A stretch of 64,000 nucleotides of DNA, taken from positions 620,001 through 684,000 of the forward strand of contig NZ_CP107836.1 in assembly GCF_036346615.1 (NCBI RefSeq), given 5' to 3'. The DNA comes from Streptomyces sp. NBC_00523 (GTDB taxonomy: Bacteria > Actinomycetota > Actinomycetes > Streptomycetales > Streptomycetaceae). Shown piece after piece: positions 1-7,842 of this stretch; positions within the stretch are counted from its first letter, which is position 1, and each line of letters opens with the position of its first letter. Both the position numbers and the translations under genes were made by a program. The notes beneath the pieces are model-generated. The model saw only the letters and a program-made list of their open reading frames with translations. It was not told where the DNA came from and ran no database searches.

Positions 1-455
1 CCGGCCATGGCGACGAGCACCCCGTCCCGGCGCACGCCGAGGTAGGTGCCGAGCTCGACGGTCCTGGGCTCGAAGGGGCCCGGCCGGGTGCGGGCGACGA
101 GGTCGAGCATCTCCGGGACGTCGGCGGGGCCCAGCCGGACCGCTCCGGGGAGAGGCGCCGCGGCCACGCCCGCGTCCACGAGCTGGACGCCGGGGGCATG
201 GAAGGTGATCTCCCAGTCGGCGGGCGGGGGCTCCCGGAACGCGGTGATCGTGACGGCCCCGCCCGGCCCGGTGAGCGCCGCCACGTCGGCCCAGTCGGCG
301 GGCCCGGGGTCCGGCGGGAGGGCGACCCAGGGGGCGACCGCGGCCGGGTAGCGCAGCACGCGGCCCCGGCTTTCGGCGAAGTGGGCGTGCGGGCCGCGCA
401 GCGCGCTGCCCACCGGGTCGTCCAGCGGGTGGCCCGGGTCCGGGTACGTGCTCAC
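1..455 (-). CDS. GNAT-family N-acetyltransferase, C-terminus cut by the window edge
   Basis: The frame is open from a GTG at 455 to the left edge, giving about 151 residues of the N-terminal part. The reading includes a PEMLDLVARTRPGPF stretch followed by ELGTYLGVRRDGVLVAMAG, which is how FR47-like GNAT acetyltransferases run into their central beta sheet; the acetyl-CoA binding loop would lie outside the window. The GTG overlaps the TGA of the upstream oxidoreductase (GTGA), so the two are probably translationally coupled. The acyl acceptor cannot be guessed. Family call fairly sure, function unknown. Confidence 0.7.
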   Translation of the reverse strand, partial: MSTYPDPGHPLDDPVGSALRGPHAHFAESRGRVLRYPAAVAPWVALPPDPGPADWADVAALTGPGGAVTITAFREPPPADWEITFHAPGVQLVDAGVAAAPLPGAVRLGPADVPEMLDLVARTRPGPFEPRTVELGTYLGVRRDGVLVAMA

Positions 456-1369
456 GCGGTCACCTCGATCACGGTCTTGCCCAGGGCGTGGCCCTCCTCC
501 ACCGCGCGCAGCGCCTCGGCCGCCCGGTCGAGGGGCACGGTCCGGGTCACGTGGGTGCGCAGGACGCCCTCGACGGTCAGCCGCGCCACCTCGTCGAGGA
601 CGGCGGCGGTCCGGGCCCGCCGGACGGGTGCGCCGCCGAGCTCGGTCACCAGGGGCTTGCCGCCGGCGCTGATGAGCGCGGCCGGGCCGGTCAGCCCGGC
701 CACCTCGCGCAGGGTGTCGCCGCCGACCAGGTCGAAGACGGCGTCCACACCTTCCGGGGCGGCCGCCCGCACCCGGTCGGCGAGGCCGGTGCCGGACGGG
801 ATGTGCTCGGCGCCCAGGGACTCCACGAAGTCCTTCTTGGCCGCGCTCGCGGCGCCGAGGACCCGGAGGCCCGCGTGGCGGGCGAGCTGGACGGCGGCGC
901 TGCCCACGCCGCCGCCGGCCCCGGTGACCAGGAGCGTGGCGCCGGGGGCGAGGCCGAGCTGGCGCAGACCGTCGTAGGCGGTGGCGGCGGCGACGGGCAG
1001 GACCGCCGCGTCGGTGAAGGACAGGGCGGCCGGCTTGTGGGCGGTGACCGCGACGGGCATCAGCGTGTACTCGGCGTATCCGCCGGTCAGCGGGTTGCCG
1101 AAGACCTCGTCGCCGGGGGCGAAGCCCTCCGCTCCGGGGCCGGTCTCCACGACGGTGCCGGCGGCCTCGCTGCCGAAGACCGTCGGGAACGGCAGCGGCT
1201 CGCTGCCGGGCCGGGTGTAGCCGGTGCGCAGCTTCCAGTCGACCGGGTTGACGCCCGCCGCGCGGACGGCGACGAGCAGTTCACCGGGGCCGGGTTTCGG
1301 CCGTTCCAGATCGGCGAAGCCCTCCACCTCCGGTCCGCCGTTGCGGGTGAACACGTACGCCTTCGGCAT
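452..1369 (-). CDS. NADP-dependent quinone-type oxidoreductase (zinc-free MDR family)
   Basis: A 305-residue medium-chain reductase. The N-terminal GroES-like fold carries the AAGVNPVDWKLRTGY stretch typical of zinc-independent quinone and enone reductases, and the Rossmann part has GAGGGVGSAAVQLARHAG for NADP(H) binding at about residues 150-170. No zinc-ligand cysteine cluster is present, so an NADPH-dependent reduction of a quinone or enone in the cytosol is likely; the natural substrate is unknown. The frame is open further upstream, but the ATG at 1369 is chosen because AAGGAG lies just before it and the family N-terminus begins there. It is followed by an acetyltransferase that starts inside its stop codon. 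The 240 bases upstream (1370-1609) hold no gene. Confidence 0.85.
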   Translation of the reverse strand: MPKAYVFTRNGGPEVEGFADLERPKPGPGELLVAVRAAGVNPVDWKLRTGYTRPGSEPLPFPTVFGSEAAGTVVETGPGAEGFAPGDEVFGNPLTGGYAEYTLMPVAVTAHKPAALSFTDAAVLPVAAATAYDGLRQLGLAPGATLLVTGAGGGVGSAAVQLARHAGLRVLGAASAAKKDFVESLGAEHIPSGTGLADRVRAAAPEGVDAVFDLVGGDTLREVAGLTGPAALISAGGKPLVTELGGAPVRRARTAAVLDEVARLTVEGVLRTHVTRTVPLDRAAEALRAVEEGHALGKTVIEVTA

Positions 1370-1440
1370 GAGCTCCTTCTCCCCTGTTGGTGCGCCGGCG
1401 CCCTGCTGACGGGCGCCCCAGCTGCGGCAAGGACGCGTGT

Positions 1441-1460
1441 CGCGCGGGTATTCCCGTACC
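1441..1460. promoter_or_regulatory. Small palindrome in the gap before the MDR oxidoreductase
   Basis: CGGG-TATT-CCCG at 1445-1456 is a short perfect inverted repeat about 75 bases upstream of the oxidoreductase start. Its place fits an operator or leader hairpin, but arms of four bases are common in this GC-rich DNA. The rest of 1370-1609 shows nothing I can name. Confidence 0.2.
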
Positions 1461-1609
1461 GTCGATTTCGACTCAATCACGGCCCGGTACGCCCCGGCCG
1501 GGCCCTGCGGCGGGCCGTCCTGTGGCACGCTGAGGGCGGCCGTCCCACCGGGCTCCCCCGTACCGGTGGGGCGGTCTCGCGTCGTTACGGGGCCGGTGCC
1601 CCGGTCCGG

Positions 1610-2515
1610 TCAGTCGCCGTCCCGCTCGGGCGCCCGGCCCGCGTAGTAGGTGGCGACCATGTCCTCCTCGCCGTGTCCGGCGGCCTCCGCGCGCTCGAAT
1701 CGGGCGGCCGACGCGGCGGCCAGGTCCAGCCGGACACCGGCCTGGGCGGCCGCGTCGAGGATGAGCCGGGTGTCCTTGAGCGCGGTGGACAGGGCGAAGC
1801 TGGGCGTGAGGTCGCCGTCGAGGACGGCGGCGGACTTGGCCTGGAGGTAACCGGAGTCGAGCGGTCCGCCCTTGACCAGGCCGAGGAACGTACGGGGGTC
1901 GACGCCGAGCCCCTCGGCGAGGTTCAGGCACTCCGCGACGCCGCCGACCATGTTGACGACCCAGGCGTTGACCACGAGCTTCAGCCGGGACGCCGCTCCC
2001 GGCTCCTCACCGGCCCACACCGTGCGCTGCCCGATCGCGTCCAGCACCGGTCCGACCACCGCGCGGGCGGCCTCCGGGCCGGAGACGAGGACGGTCAGCG
2101 CGCCCTGTTCGGCGGGCTGCCGGGTGCCGACGACCGGGGCGTCGAGGTGGATCAGCCCGAGGTCGGCGGCGCGCTGGGCCAGTTCGACGGCGCCGTCCGG
2201 GCCGACCGTGGAGGTCTGGAGCAGCACCTGGCCCCGGTGCAGCCCGTCGGAGGCGGCGGTGAGCGCGGCGGCGACGGCGGTCGTGTCGGTGAGCGCGGTG
2301 AGCACGACATGGGCGCCGCGCACGGCCTCGGCCGCCGTGCCGGTGACGGTGGCGCCGTCGGCGGCGAGCGGGGCGGCCTTGGCCTGGGTCCGGTTCCAGG
2401 CCCGGACCTCCAGACCGGCGCGGAGCAGGCTGCGGGCCATGGCCGCGCCCATGATCCCGGCGCCGAGTACGGCGACGACCGGCTGCTGGGGTGCGGCGGG
2501 GACTGCTGAGGTCAT
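1610..2515 (-). CDS. NAD(P)-dependent beta-hydroxyacid dehydrogenase (3-hydroxyisobutyrate dehydrogenase / imine-reductase-like)
   Basis: A 301-residue protein with an N-terminal Rossmann dinucleotide fold (VLGAGIMGAAMARSLLRAG, about residues 16-34) and an all-helical C-terminal half that contains RLKLVVNAW, the place of the conserved catalytic lysine in the 3-hydroxyisobutyrate / glyoxylate reductase family. It should oxidise or reduce a small beta-hydroxyacid, semialdehyde or imine in the cytosol. The ATG at 2515 is preceded by AAGGGA at good spacing; a longer frame upstream has no such signal and no family similarity. It lies 50 bases downstream of the CbiZ-like gene, so the two may share a transcript, although no functional link is obvious. 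Confidence 0.8.
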   Translation of the reverse strand: MTSAVPAAPQQPVVAVLGAGIMGAAMARSLLRAGLEVRAWNRTQAKAAPLAADGATVTGTAAEAVRGAHVVLTALTDTTAVAAALTAASDGLHRGQVLLQTSTVGPDGAVELAQRAADLGLIHLDAPVVGTRQPAEQGALTVLVSGPEAARAVVGPVLDAIGQRTVWAGEEPGAASRLKLVVNAWVVNMVGGVAECLNLAEGLGVDPRTFLGLVKGGPLDSGYLQAKSAAVLDGDLTPSFALSTALKDTRLILDAAAQAGVRLDLAAASAARFERAEAAGHGEEDMVATYYAGRAPERDGD

Positions 2516-2565
2516 GGGGTTCCCTTCGTCGGCCGCGCTCCGGAGGGCGCGGCGGCTTCGGCTTC

Positions 2566-3156
2566 TCAGGGTTGCCGCAGCGCGCCTTCCAGCACGGCGG
2601 CGTGTACGGCTCTGGCGAGTCGCGCGCCCCAGCGGGAGCGCGGACCGGCGAACGGCTCGGCGGCGCCGGTCTCCGGCCCGGGTTCGGGCGCGGCGAGGCA
2701 GACGGCGTCCGTGGGGGTGCCGGAGCAGTCGAGTCCGGCGTCCAGGAGCGCCTGGACCTTGGCCTCCGTGGCGGTGGCGACGGCGTTGACCAGGGCGGCG
2801 TCGGACAGGGGGACCGGGAGCGTCACCACGATGTTGACGGTGCCGGGGCGCGGCGGTCCGCCGGTGCCCTCGGCCGGTGCGGCGGCCCAGCCGCGTACGC
2901 CCAGACCGCAGGTGGCGGTGGCGTGCACGTCCTCGTCGTCGGCGGTGGTGTACGCGGTGACATCGGCGGCGGTCATGAGGCCGGCGCCGGGGCCGGTGAG
3001 GCGGGTGGCGGCGGCGATCTCGGCGAGGTGGCGGTCGGGGTCCATGCGGGGGTAGCCGCCGGGGACCTGCGCGTTGAGGATCCACTCGCGCGGGCCGATG
3101 CCGCCGCCCAGGACCGCGCTGCTGCACACCCGCCAGCCGGGTCCCAGCCGCCACAC
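2566..3156 (-). CDS. cbiZ: Adenosylcobinamide amidohydrolase (CbiZ family)
   Basis: CbiZ enzymes hydrolyse adenosylcobinamide to adenosylcobyric acid so that scavenged corrinoids can re-enter B12 synthesis. This 196-residue protein shows the family pattern: VCSSAVLGGGIGPREWILNAQVP near the N-terminus in pieces, the TVNIVVTLPVPLSDAAL strand, an ATEAKVQALLDAG helix and the GTPTDAVCLA motif. The called start is a GTG at 3156, the only standard start in frame, but the frame stays open to 3291 and the upstream codons read like more of the family N-terminus (LPAQRGELL, REDGAELHHL). The true start may therefore be nonstandard or upstream. The B12 importer 1.5 kb away supports the corrinoid role. Confidence 0.75.
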   Translation of the reverse strand: MWRLGPGWRVCSSAVLGGGIGPREWILNAQVPGGYPRMDPDRHLAEIAAATRLTGPGAGLMTAADVTAYTTADDEDVHATATCGLGVRGWAAAPAEGTGGPPRPGTVNIVVTLPVPLSDAALVNAVATATEAKVQALLDAGLDCSGTPTDAVCLAAPEPGPETGAAEPFAGPRSRWGARLARAVHAAVLEGALRQP

Positions 3157-3530
3157 GAGGTGGTGCAGCTCCGCGCCGTCCTCGCGCCGGGCGAGCAGTT
3201 CGCCGCGTTGGGCGGGGAGCCGGATGCGTACGGAACGGATGGGGCACCCCCGGGTGGCGCGGCTGGACGCCGGTCGGCGTGGTCCTGTTGATCATATGTG
3301 CCGGGACCGGGGCGTCCGGGGCCCGGTCCGTTCACCCGGATGGCGTAACGGGCGCGAGAGCCGCGCAGCCGTGTGAGGCGGGGGCTGCAGCGGTCCGGGG
3401 CAGATGCCGCGCGCCGCGCCCGGTGGCCGGGCGGTTGCAGCGTCCATCCGGGTGAGGCGCGATGGAATCCGGACGCGCCTTCTCTGCTGGACCCACCCAC
3501 AGGACGCGCCCGGGCGAGGAGGATTCGGAT

Positions 3531-4544
3531 ATGGGAGCCGCTGACGGTTTCACGGATTCCGGAGAGCTCGACGGCCTGACGGTGTACGACACCGAGGGCG
3601 AGAAGATCGGCAACGTGGGCCGCGTGTATGTCGACGACAGCACCGGCCGCCCGGACTGGATCACGGTGAAGACCGGCCTGTTCGGCATGAAGGAGAGTTT
3701 CGTGCCTCTCGCCGGAGCCCGTCGAGTGGGCTCCGACCTGCACATCTCCCACGGCAAGGACCAGGTCAAGGAAGCCCCCCGGGTGGACGCGGACGCACAT
3801 CTGTCCGTGTCGGAGGAGGAGGAGCTGTACCGGCACTACGGCCTGACCAGGAACACCCGGGGCAATCTGGGCGACAGTTCCGGGACCGGGGCACCGACCA
3901 CCACGGGCACCGGCACCATGGGCGCGGCCGGGACCGGCGCGGCGGCCGGCGCCGGAGCAGGGGCCGGGGCCATGGGCGCGGCCGGCACCTCCGGCAAGGA
4001 CCGCACGCAGACGGCCGGTACCGGCAGGCACCGGGACACCGAGGCCACGGGCACGGGCGCGGGACGTCCGCTGGCCGGGGCCGGCGCGGGTGCCCAGCGG
4101 TCCGGGGCCGACCTGGGCGGCAAGGAGGAGATGATCCGCTCCGAGGAGCAGCTGCACATCGGCACCGAGGAGTACGAGAGCGGCAGGGCCCGCCTGCACA
4201 AGTACGTCGTCACCGAGAACGTCACGCGCAGCGTGCCGGTCTCGCACGAGGAGGTACGGGTGGTCCGTGAGCCGCTGCAGCCGGGCGACAAGACGACGCG
4301 GGCGGGCGACCTGACGGAGCAGGACGTGGAGGTCACCCTGCACGCGGAGCGCGCCACGATGCGCAAGGAGACCGTCCCGGTCGAGCGCGTCCGGATGGAA
4401 ACCCAGAGGGTGACGGAGCAGAAGGAGGTCTCCGCCGAGCTGCGCAAGGAGCAGATCGACTACGCGGACGGCACCACCAAGGACGGCAAGGACATGGGTG
4501 GCAAGGACACCGGCGGCGACATGGGCCGAGGACGCCACCGCTGA
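3531..4544 (+). CDS. PRC-barrel and DUF2382 domain stress-type protein
   Basis: A 337-residue soluble protein. Residues about 10-90 form a PRC barrel (LDGLTVYDTEGEKIGNVG, WITVKTGLFG, SFVPLAGAR). About 115-200 is a low-complexity Gly/Ala/Thr linker, and about 205-315 is a DUF2382 region rich in charged heptads (SEEQLHIGTEE, VVTENVTRSVPVSHEEVRV). Proteins of this layout are linked in actinobacteria to general, osmotic or desiccation stress, but their biochemical role is unknown. The ATG at 3531 follows GAGGAGGA; an in-frame ATG at 3462 lacks a comparable site. It is transcribed alone, divergent from the CbiZ gene and convergent with the ABC transporter. The 374 bases before it hold the possible CbiZ extension and presumably its promoter. 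Confidence 0.85.
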   Translation: MGAADGFTDSGELDGLTVYDTEGEKIGNVGRVYVDDSTGRPDWITVKTGLFGMKESFVPLAGARRVGSDLHISHGKDQVKEAPRVDADAHLSVSEEEELYRHYGLTRNTRGNLGDSSGTGAPTTTGTGTMGAAGTGAAAGAGAGAGAMGAAGTSGKDRTQTAGTGRHRDTEATGTGAGRPLAGAGAGAQRSGADLGGKEEMIRSEEQLHIGTEEYESGRARLHKYVVTENVTRSVPVSHEEVRVVREPLQPGDKTTRAGDLTEQDVEVTLHAERATMRKETVPVERVRMETQRVTEQKEVSAELRKEQIDYADGTTKDGKDMGGKDTGGDMGRGRHR

Positions 4545-4584
4545 CCCCCCGTCGGCATGATTGCCGCACCGCACCACAGGCGAA

Positions 4585-4610
4585 GGGCGGGCCCGCCGAC
4601 GGGCCCGCCC
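4585..4610. terminator. Bidirectional hairpin terminator between convergent genes
   Basis: GGGCGGGCCCG and CGGGCCCGCCC form a perfect 11-base-pair stem with a CCGA loop. It sits between the stop of the PRC-barrel gene at 4544 and the stop of the ABC ATPase at 4630. There is no long T run on either side, which is usual in Streptomyces. Confidence 0.75.
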
Positions 4611-4629
4611 TCTCGTGTGCCCGGGCCCG

Positions 4630-5415
4630 TCAGGGCAGGAAGCGCACCGAGGGCCGCCCCTGCGGGCCGTCCGGGGTGACGACCGACCGCACCCGGTAGA
4701 CCTCCTCGATCAGTTCCTCGGTGACGACCTGCGCGGGAGTCCCGCCCGCGACCGCCCGGCCACCGCTCAGCACCACGATCCGGTCGCAGAACATGGCGGC
4801 CAGATTGAGGTCGTGCAGGGCGACGACGGCGGTCAGCGGGAGCGAGGCGACCAGGGAGAGCAGTTCCAGCTGGTGCTGGATGTCCAGGTGGTTGGTCGGT
4901 TCGTCCAGCAGGAGTTCGCGCGGCCGCTGGGCGAGCGCGCGGGCGATCTGGACGCGCTGGCGCTCCCCCCCGGACAGGGTGTGCCAGGACTGGTCGCGGC
5001 GGCCGGTGAGCCCGGTGCGTTCCAGCGCCTCGTCCACCGCCGCAGCGTCCTCGCCCGTCGGGGCGGCCCAGGCGCGGCGGTGCGGGATGCGGCCCAGGCG
5101 TACGACGTCCAGGACGCTCAGTTCGTCCTGGGTGGCGGCGTGCTGGTCCACGACCGCGACGCGCCGGGCCACGGCGCGCCGGCCGACGGCGGGCAGCGGT
5201 TCGCCGTCCAGGGTGACGACGCCCGTGTGCGGGGCGAGGACCCCGGCGAGGATGCGCAGCAGCGTGGACTTGCCGGAGCCGTTGGGGCCGATCAGGCCCA
5301 CGGTGGTGCCGGGTTCCGGGGCGAGGGTGACCCCGTCCAGGAGGAGGCGTCCGCCTGCCTCCCGGACGACCCGTTCGGCCCGCAGGCCCTCGGCCGTCGT
5401 TCCGGTCCCGGTCAT
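4630..5415 (-). CDS. ABC transporter ATP-binding protein for corrinoid or siderophore uptake (FecE/BtuD-like)
   Basis: A 261-residue ATPase. Walker A is GPNGSGKST (about residues 40-48), the signature is LSGGERQRVQIARAL, and Walker B with the catalytic glutamate is ELLLDEPTNHLD, followed by the ALHDLN switch histidine. The Q-loop region VVDQHAATQDELSVLDVV is typical of the FecE family. It would drive import through the permease encoded just upstream; its ATG overlaps the permease stop (ATGA). As the last gene of an operon led by a cobalamin riboswitch, its cargo is most likely vitamin B12 or another corrinoid. Confidence 0.9.
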   Translation of the reverse strand: MTGTGTTAEGLRAERVVREAGGRLLLDGVTLAPEPGTTVGLIGPNGSGKSTLLRILAGVLAPHTGVVTLDGEPLPAVGRRAVARRVAVVDQHAATQDELSVLDVVRLGRIPHRRAWAAPTGEDAAAVDEALERTGLTGRRDQSWHTLSGGERQRVQIARALAQRPRELLLDEPTNHLDIQHQLELLSLVASLPLTAVVALHDLNLAAMFCDRIVVLSGGRAVAGGTPAQVVTEELIEEVYRVRSVVTPDGPQGRPSVRFLP

Positions 5416-6521
5416 GCGGGCCGCCTGGTGCGGTAGAGGACGGCGACGAAGGCGGGCACGCCGATGAGGGCGGTGACGACGCCCACCGGGACCTCCTGGG
5501 GGTCGAGGACGGTCCGGGCGAGGGTGTCGACCCAGACGAGGAAGACGGCCCCGGTGAGCGCGGTGACCGGCAGCAGTCTGCGGTGGCCCGAGCCGGTGAG
5601 GGCGCGGGCGGCGTGCGGCAGGACCAGCCCGACGAAGCCGATGGCCCCGGCCGAGCTGACGAGCGCGGCGGTGAGCAGCGCGGTCGTGCAGAGCAGGACG
5701 GTCCGGACGCGTGCGACGTTCACGCCGAGGGCGGCGGCCGCGTCCTGCCCGAAGGCGAAGGCGTCGAGCGTACGGGCATGGCCCAGGCAGATGAGCAGGC
5801 TGACGGCGAGGACGGCGGAGCAGACCCAGACGTCGGTCCAGCCGACCCCGCCGAGCGAGCCCAGCAGCCAGAACAGCACCCCGCGGGTCTGCTCGGCGTC
5901 GGCGGCCGTCATGACGACGAAGGAGGTCAGCGCCGAGAACAGCTGCATGGCGGCGACCCCGGACAGCACGACCCGGTCGGTGGAGCCGCCCAGGGTGTGG
6001 CTGAGCAGCATCACCAGGGCGAAGGAGCAGAGCGCCCCGATGAAGGCCCCGGCCGGCAGCGTCACCGCTCCCCCGCCGACGCCGAGCACGACGACCAGGA
6101 CCGCGCCGGTGGACGCGCCGGAGGAGACGCCGAGGACGAACGGGTCGGCCAGCGGGTTGCGCAGCAGGGACTGCATGACGGTCCCGCAGACCGCGAGCCC
6201 GGCCCCGCAGACGGCGGCGAGCAGCGTACGCGGCATGCGCAGGTTCCAGATGATGCCGTCGCGGATCGGGCTGAGCCGGGCCTCGCCGATGCCGAGGTGG
6301 GCGGCGACGGCGGACCAGACGTCCACGACGGAGATCCGGGCCGGTCCGATGGTGACCGCGACCGCGACGGAGAGGGCGAGCAGCAGCAGGCCGCCGGTCC
6401 ACAGGAGGCCGTCGCGCAGGCCGCGCGCCCGGGGGCGGGCGGCTTCCGGGACCTTTTCGCCCGGAGCCTTCTCGCCCGGGGCCTTCTTGCTCGGGGCGGT
6501 GGGCCGGTCGGTGGCCGTCAC
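5412..6521 (-). CDS. FecCD-family ABC permease, probable corrinoid importer
   Basis: A 369-residue polytopic membrane protein with about ten hydrophobic segments after a charged N-terminal tail. Family marks are NLRMPRTLLAAVCGAGLAVCG, LLRNPLADPFVLGVSSGAS and the later GFVGLVLPHAAR coupling-helix segment. It forms the membrane channel of a BtuCD/FecCD-type importer. The GTG start at 6521 overlaps the TGA of the binding-protein gene (GTGA) and its own stop overlaps the ATPase start, so all three are translated in a coupled series. The N-terminal tail contains short repeats of APGEK, probably cytoplasmic. Confidence 0.9.
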   Translation of the reverse strand: MTATDRPTAPSKKAPGEKAPGEKVPEAARPRARGLRDGLLWTGGLLLLALSVAVAVTIGPARISVVDVWSAVAAHLGIGEARLSPIRDGIIWNLRMPRTLLAAVCGAGLAVCGTVMQSLLRNPLADPFVLGVSSGASTGAVLVVVLGVGGGAVTLPAGAFIGALCSFALVMLLSHTLGGSTDRVVLSGVAAMQLFSALTSFVVMTAADAEQTRGVLFWLLGSLGGVGWTDVWVCSAVLAVSLLICLGHARTLDAFAFGQDAAAALGVNVARVRTVLLCTTALLTAALVSSAGAIGFVGLVLPHAARALTGSGHRRLLPVTALTGAVFLVWVDTLARTVLDPQEVPVGVVTALIGVPAFVAVLYRTRRPA

Positions 6522-7585
6522 CCCGTGAGTCCGAAGTCGCGCAGCCCGGCGGCCACCAGCTCGATGCCCTCGACCGTGCGGATGGTCGGGTTCATGGCCT
6601 GGCCGCTGAGCAGGACGTAGCGCTTGTGGCGTACGGCGTCCATCTTCTTCGTGACGGGGTTGGACTCCAGGAAGGCGATCTTCCCGGCGGCGCTCTCGGC
6701 GGTCTGCGACTTGCGGGTGAGGTCGCCGATGACGAGGACGTCCGGGTTCCGGTCGGCGACGGTCTCCCAGTTGATCTGGGGCCATTCGTCGCGCGTGTCG
6801 TCGAAGACGTTCTTCAGGCCCAGCTCCCGGGTCATGATGCCCGGCGCCCCGCAGCAGCCCGCCAGATAGGGGGACTCGGAGTTGGCGAACCAGTACATGA
6901 CGGAGGTGCCGGATCCGTCGATGCCGTCGGTGGCCTTCCGGATACGGTCGCGGAGCCGCGCGACCAGCTTCTCGCCGCGCTCGGGCACGCCGAACACGCG
7001 GGCCAGGTCGTTCACTTCGGCGTACACGCTGTCCATGGTGAGCGCGCCGGTGCGGACGCCGTCGCCGTCCTTGGTGTTGTCCTTGGCGGTGCAGTCGGCG
7101 GGCGCGACATAGGTGGGGACGCCCAGCTTCTCGAACTGTTCGCGCGGGGCGACGCCGCCCTTGGCGAGGGTCGACTCGAAGTCGGCGGCGACGAAGTCGG
7201 GCTCCTGGTCGAGGACCTTCTCGGACGAGGGGCGGTTGTCGGCGATCCGCTCCACGCCCGCGTTGGCCTTCTCCAGGCCCTTCATCACCGGATCGGTCCA
7301 GGTGGCGGTGGCCGCCATCCGGTCCTGGAGGCCGAGCGAGAGCATGATCTCCGTGGTGCCCTGGTCGACGGAGACCGCGCGGCGGGGTGCGGCGTCCACG
7401 GTGACGGTGCGCCCGCAGTTCTTGAGGGTGACCGGATAGCCGTCCGCCCTGCCCGCCGCGTCGGCCTTGCCGGAGGGGGGTCCCCCGCAGGCCGTCAGCA
7501 GCAGGAGCGCGGCGGTGAGCAGGGCGGCGGAACGGGCGGGGCCGGATATCGGCGGCACGGGGTACCTCGGCGTCTCTGGGCCCAT
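6518..7585 (-). CDS. Lipoprotein substrate-binding protein of the corrinoid/siderophore ABC importer
   Basis: A 355-residue protein with a hydrophobic signal ending in a lipobox (LLLLTACGG, cysteine 33), so it should be tethered to the outer face of the membrane. The mature part is a TroA/BtuF-like fold (PRRAVSVDQGTTEIMLSLGL, then DRMAATATWTDPVM) with two lobes. The segment AGCCGAPGIMTRELG holds two adjacent cysteines that might contact cargo or form a disulfide. The ATG at 7585 lies just after the cobalamin riboswitch and its expression-platform hairpin, which points to vitamin B12 rather than iron as the cargo. First gene of a three-gene operon. Confidence 0.88.
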   Translation of the reverse strand: MGPETPRYPVPPISGPARSAALLTAALLLLTACGGPPSGKADAAGRADGYPVTLKNCGRTVTVDAAPRRAVSVDQGTTEIMLSLGLQDRMAATATWTDPVMKGLEKANAGVERIADNRPSSEKVLDQEPDFVAADFESTLAKGGVAPREQFEKLGVPTYVAPADCTAKDNTKDGDGVRTGALTMDSVYAEVNDLARVFGVPERGEKLVARLRDRIRKATDGIDGSGTSVMYWFANSESPYLAGCCGAPGIMTRELGLKNVFDDTRDEWPQINWETVADRNPDVLVIGDLTRKSQTAESAAGKIAFLESNPVTKKMDAVRHKRYVLLSGQAMNPTIRTVEGIELVAAGLRDFGLTG

Positions 7586-7606
7586 GCGCGGGGCCCGCTG
7601 TACGGT

Positions 7607-7630
7607 CCGCCGCCCGGTCCCGGGCGGCGG
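7607..7630 (-). promoter_or_regulatory. Expression-platform hairpin of the cobalamin riboswitch
   Basis: Two perfect 11-base arms (CCGCCGCCCGG and CCGGGCGGCGG) directly follow the riboswitch aptamer in the direction of transcription and lie about 20 bases before the binding-protein ATG. Such a stem could end transcription or mask translation when B12 is bound. The sequence alone does not say which, and there is no U tract. Confidence 0.6.
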
Positions 7631-7800
7631 TCGCCAGCAGGTCTTCGGACTCGGGTTCGTTCGGGCGGGACGCCTTCCCGGGAGACGCCGGGTCTCCCAG
7701 TGGCCGTGGCCCCGCCCGTCCCCCTCACCGCTGCGCGTCAGTTCCGGATTCGCACCGGATTCCCTGACCCCTACGTGGAGTTCGACTGGCTCCCGGGAAG
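7631..7800 (-). ncRNA. Cobalamin (B12) riboswitch aptamer
   Basis: Read on the minus strand, this leader carries the conserved cobalamin-riboswitch blocks in order: a GGGAATCCGGTGCGAATCC element, then CTGACGCGCAGCGGTGAG, the GCCACTGGGA block, GGGAAGGC, and the closing CCGAAGACCTGC box. The spacing fits the class I aptamer. It sits directly upstream of the three-gene importer and should switch it off when adenosylcobalamin is plentiful. Edges are approximate; the core blocks are certain. Confidence 0.93.
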
Positions 7801-7842
7801 CTATCACGGGCGTCCGCGCAGCTCAGAGCCGCCCCCAGGGGC

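Noticed and set aside
488..2509. A 673-codon plus-strand open frame opposite the two oxidoreductase genes
   Set aside because: It is the antisense of two genes with clear family motifs, its translation is low-complexity Gly/Arg/Ala, and it spans a gene boundary, as expected for chance frames in very GC-rich DNA.
6518..7585. Iron-siderophore transporter as the primary call for the FecCD-type operon
   Set aside because: The operon leader is a cobalamin riboswitch and no iron box is seen there, so a corrinoid cargo is favoured.
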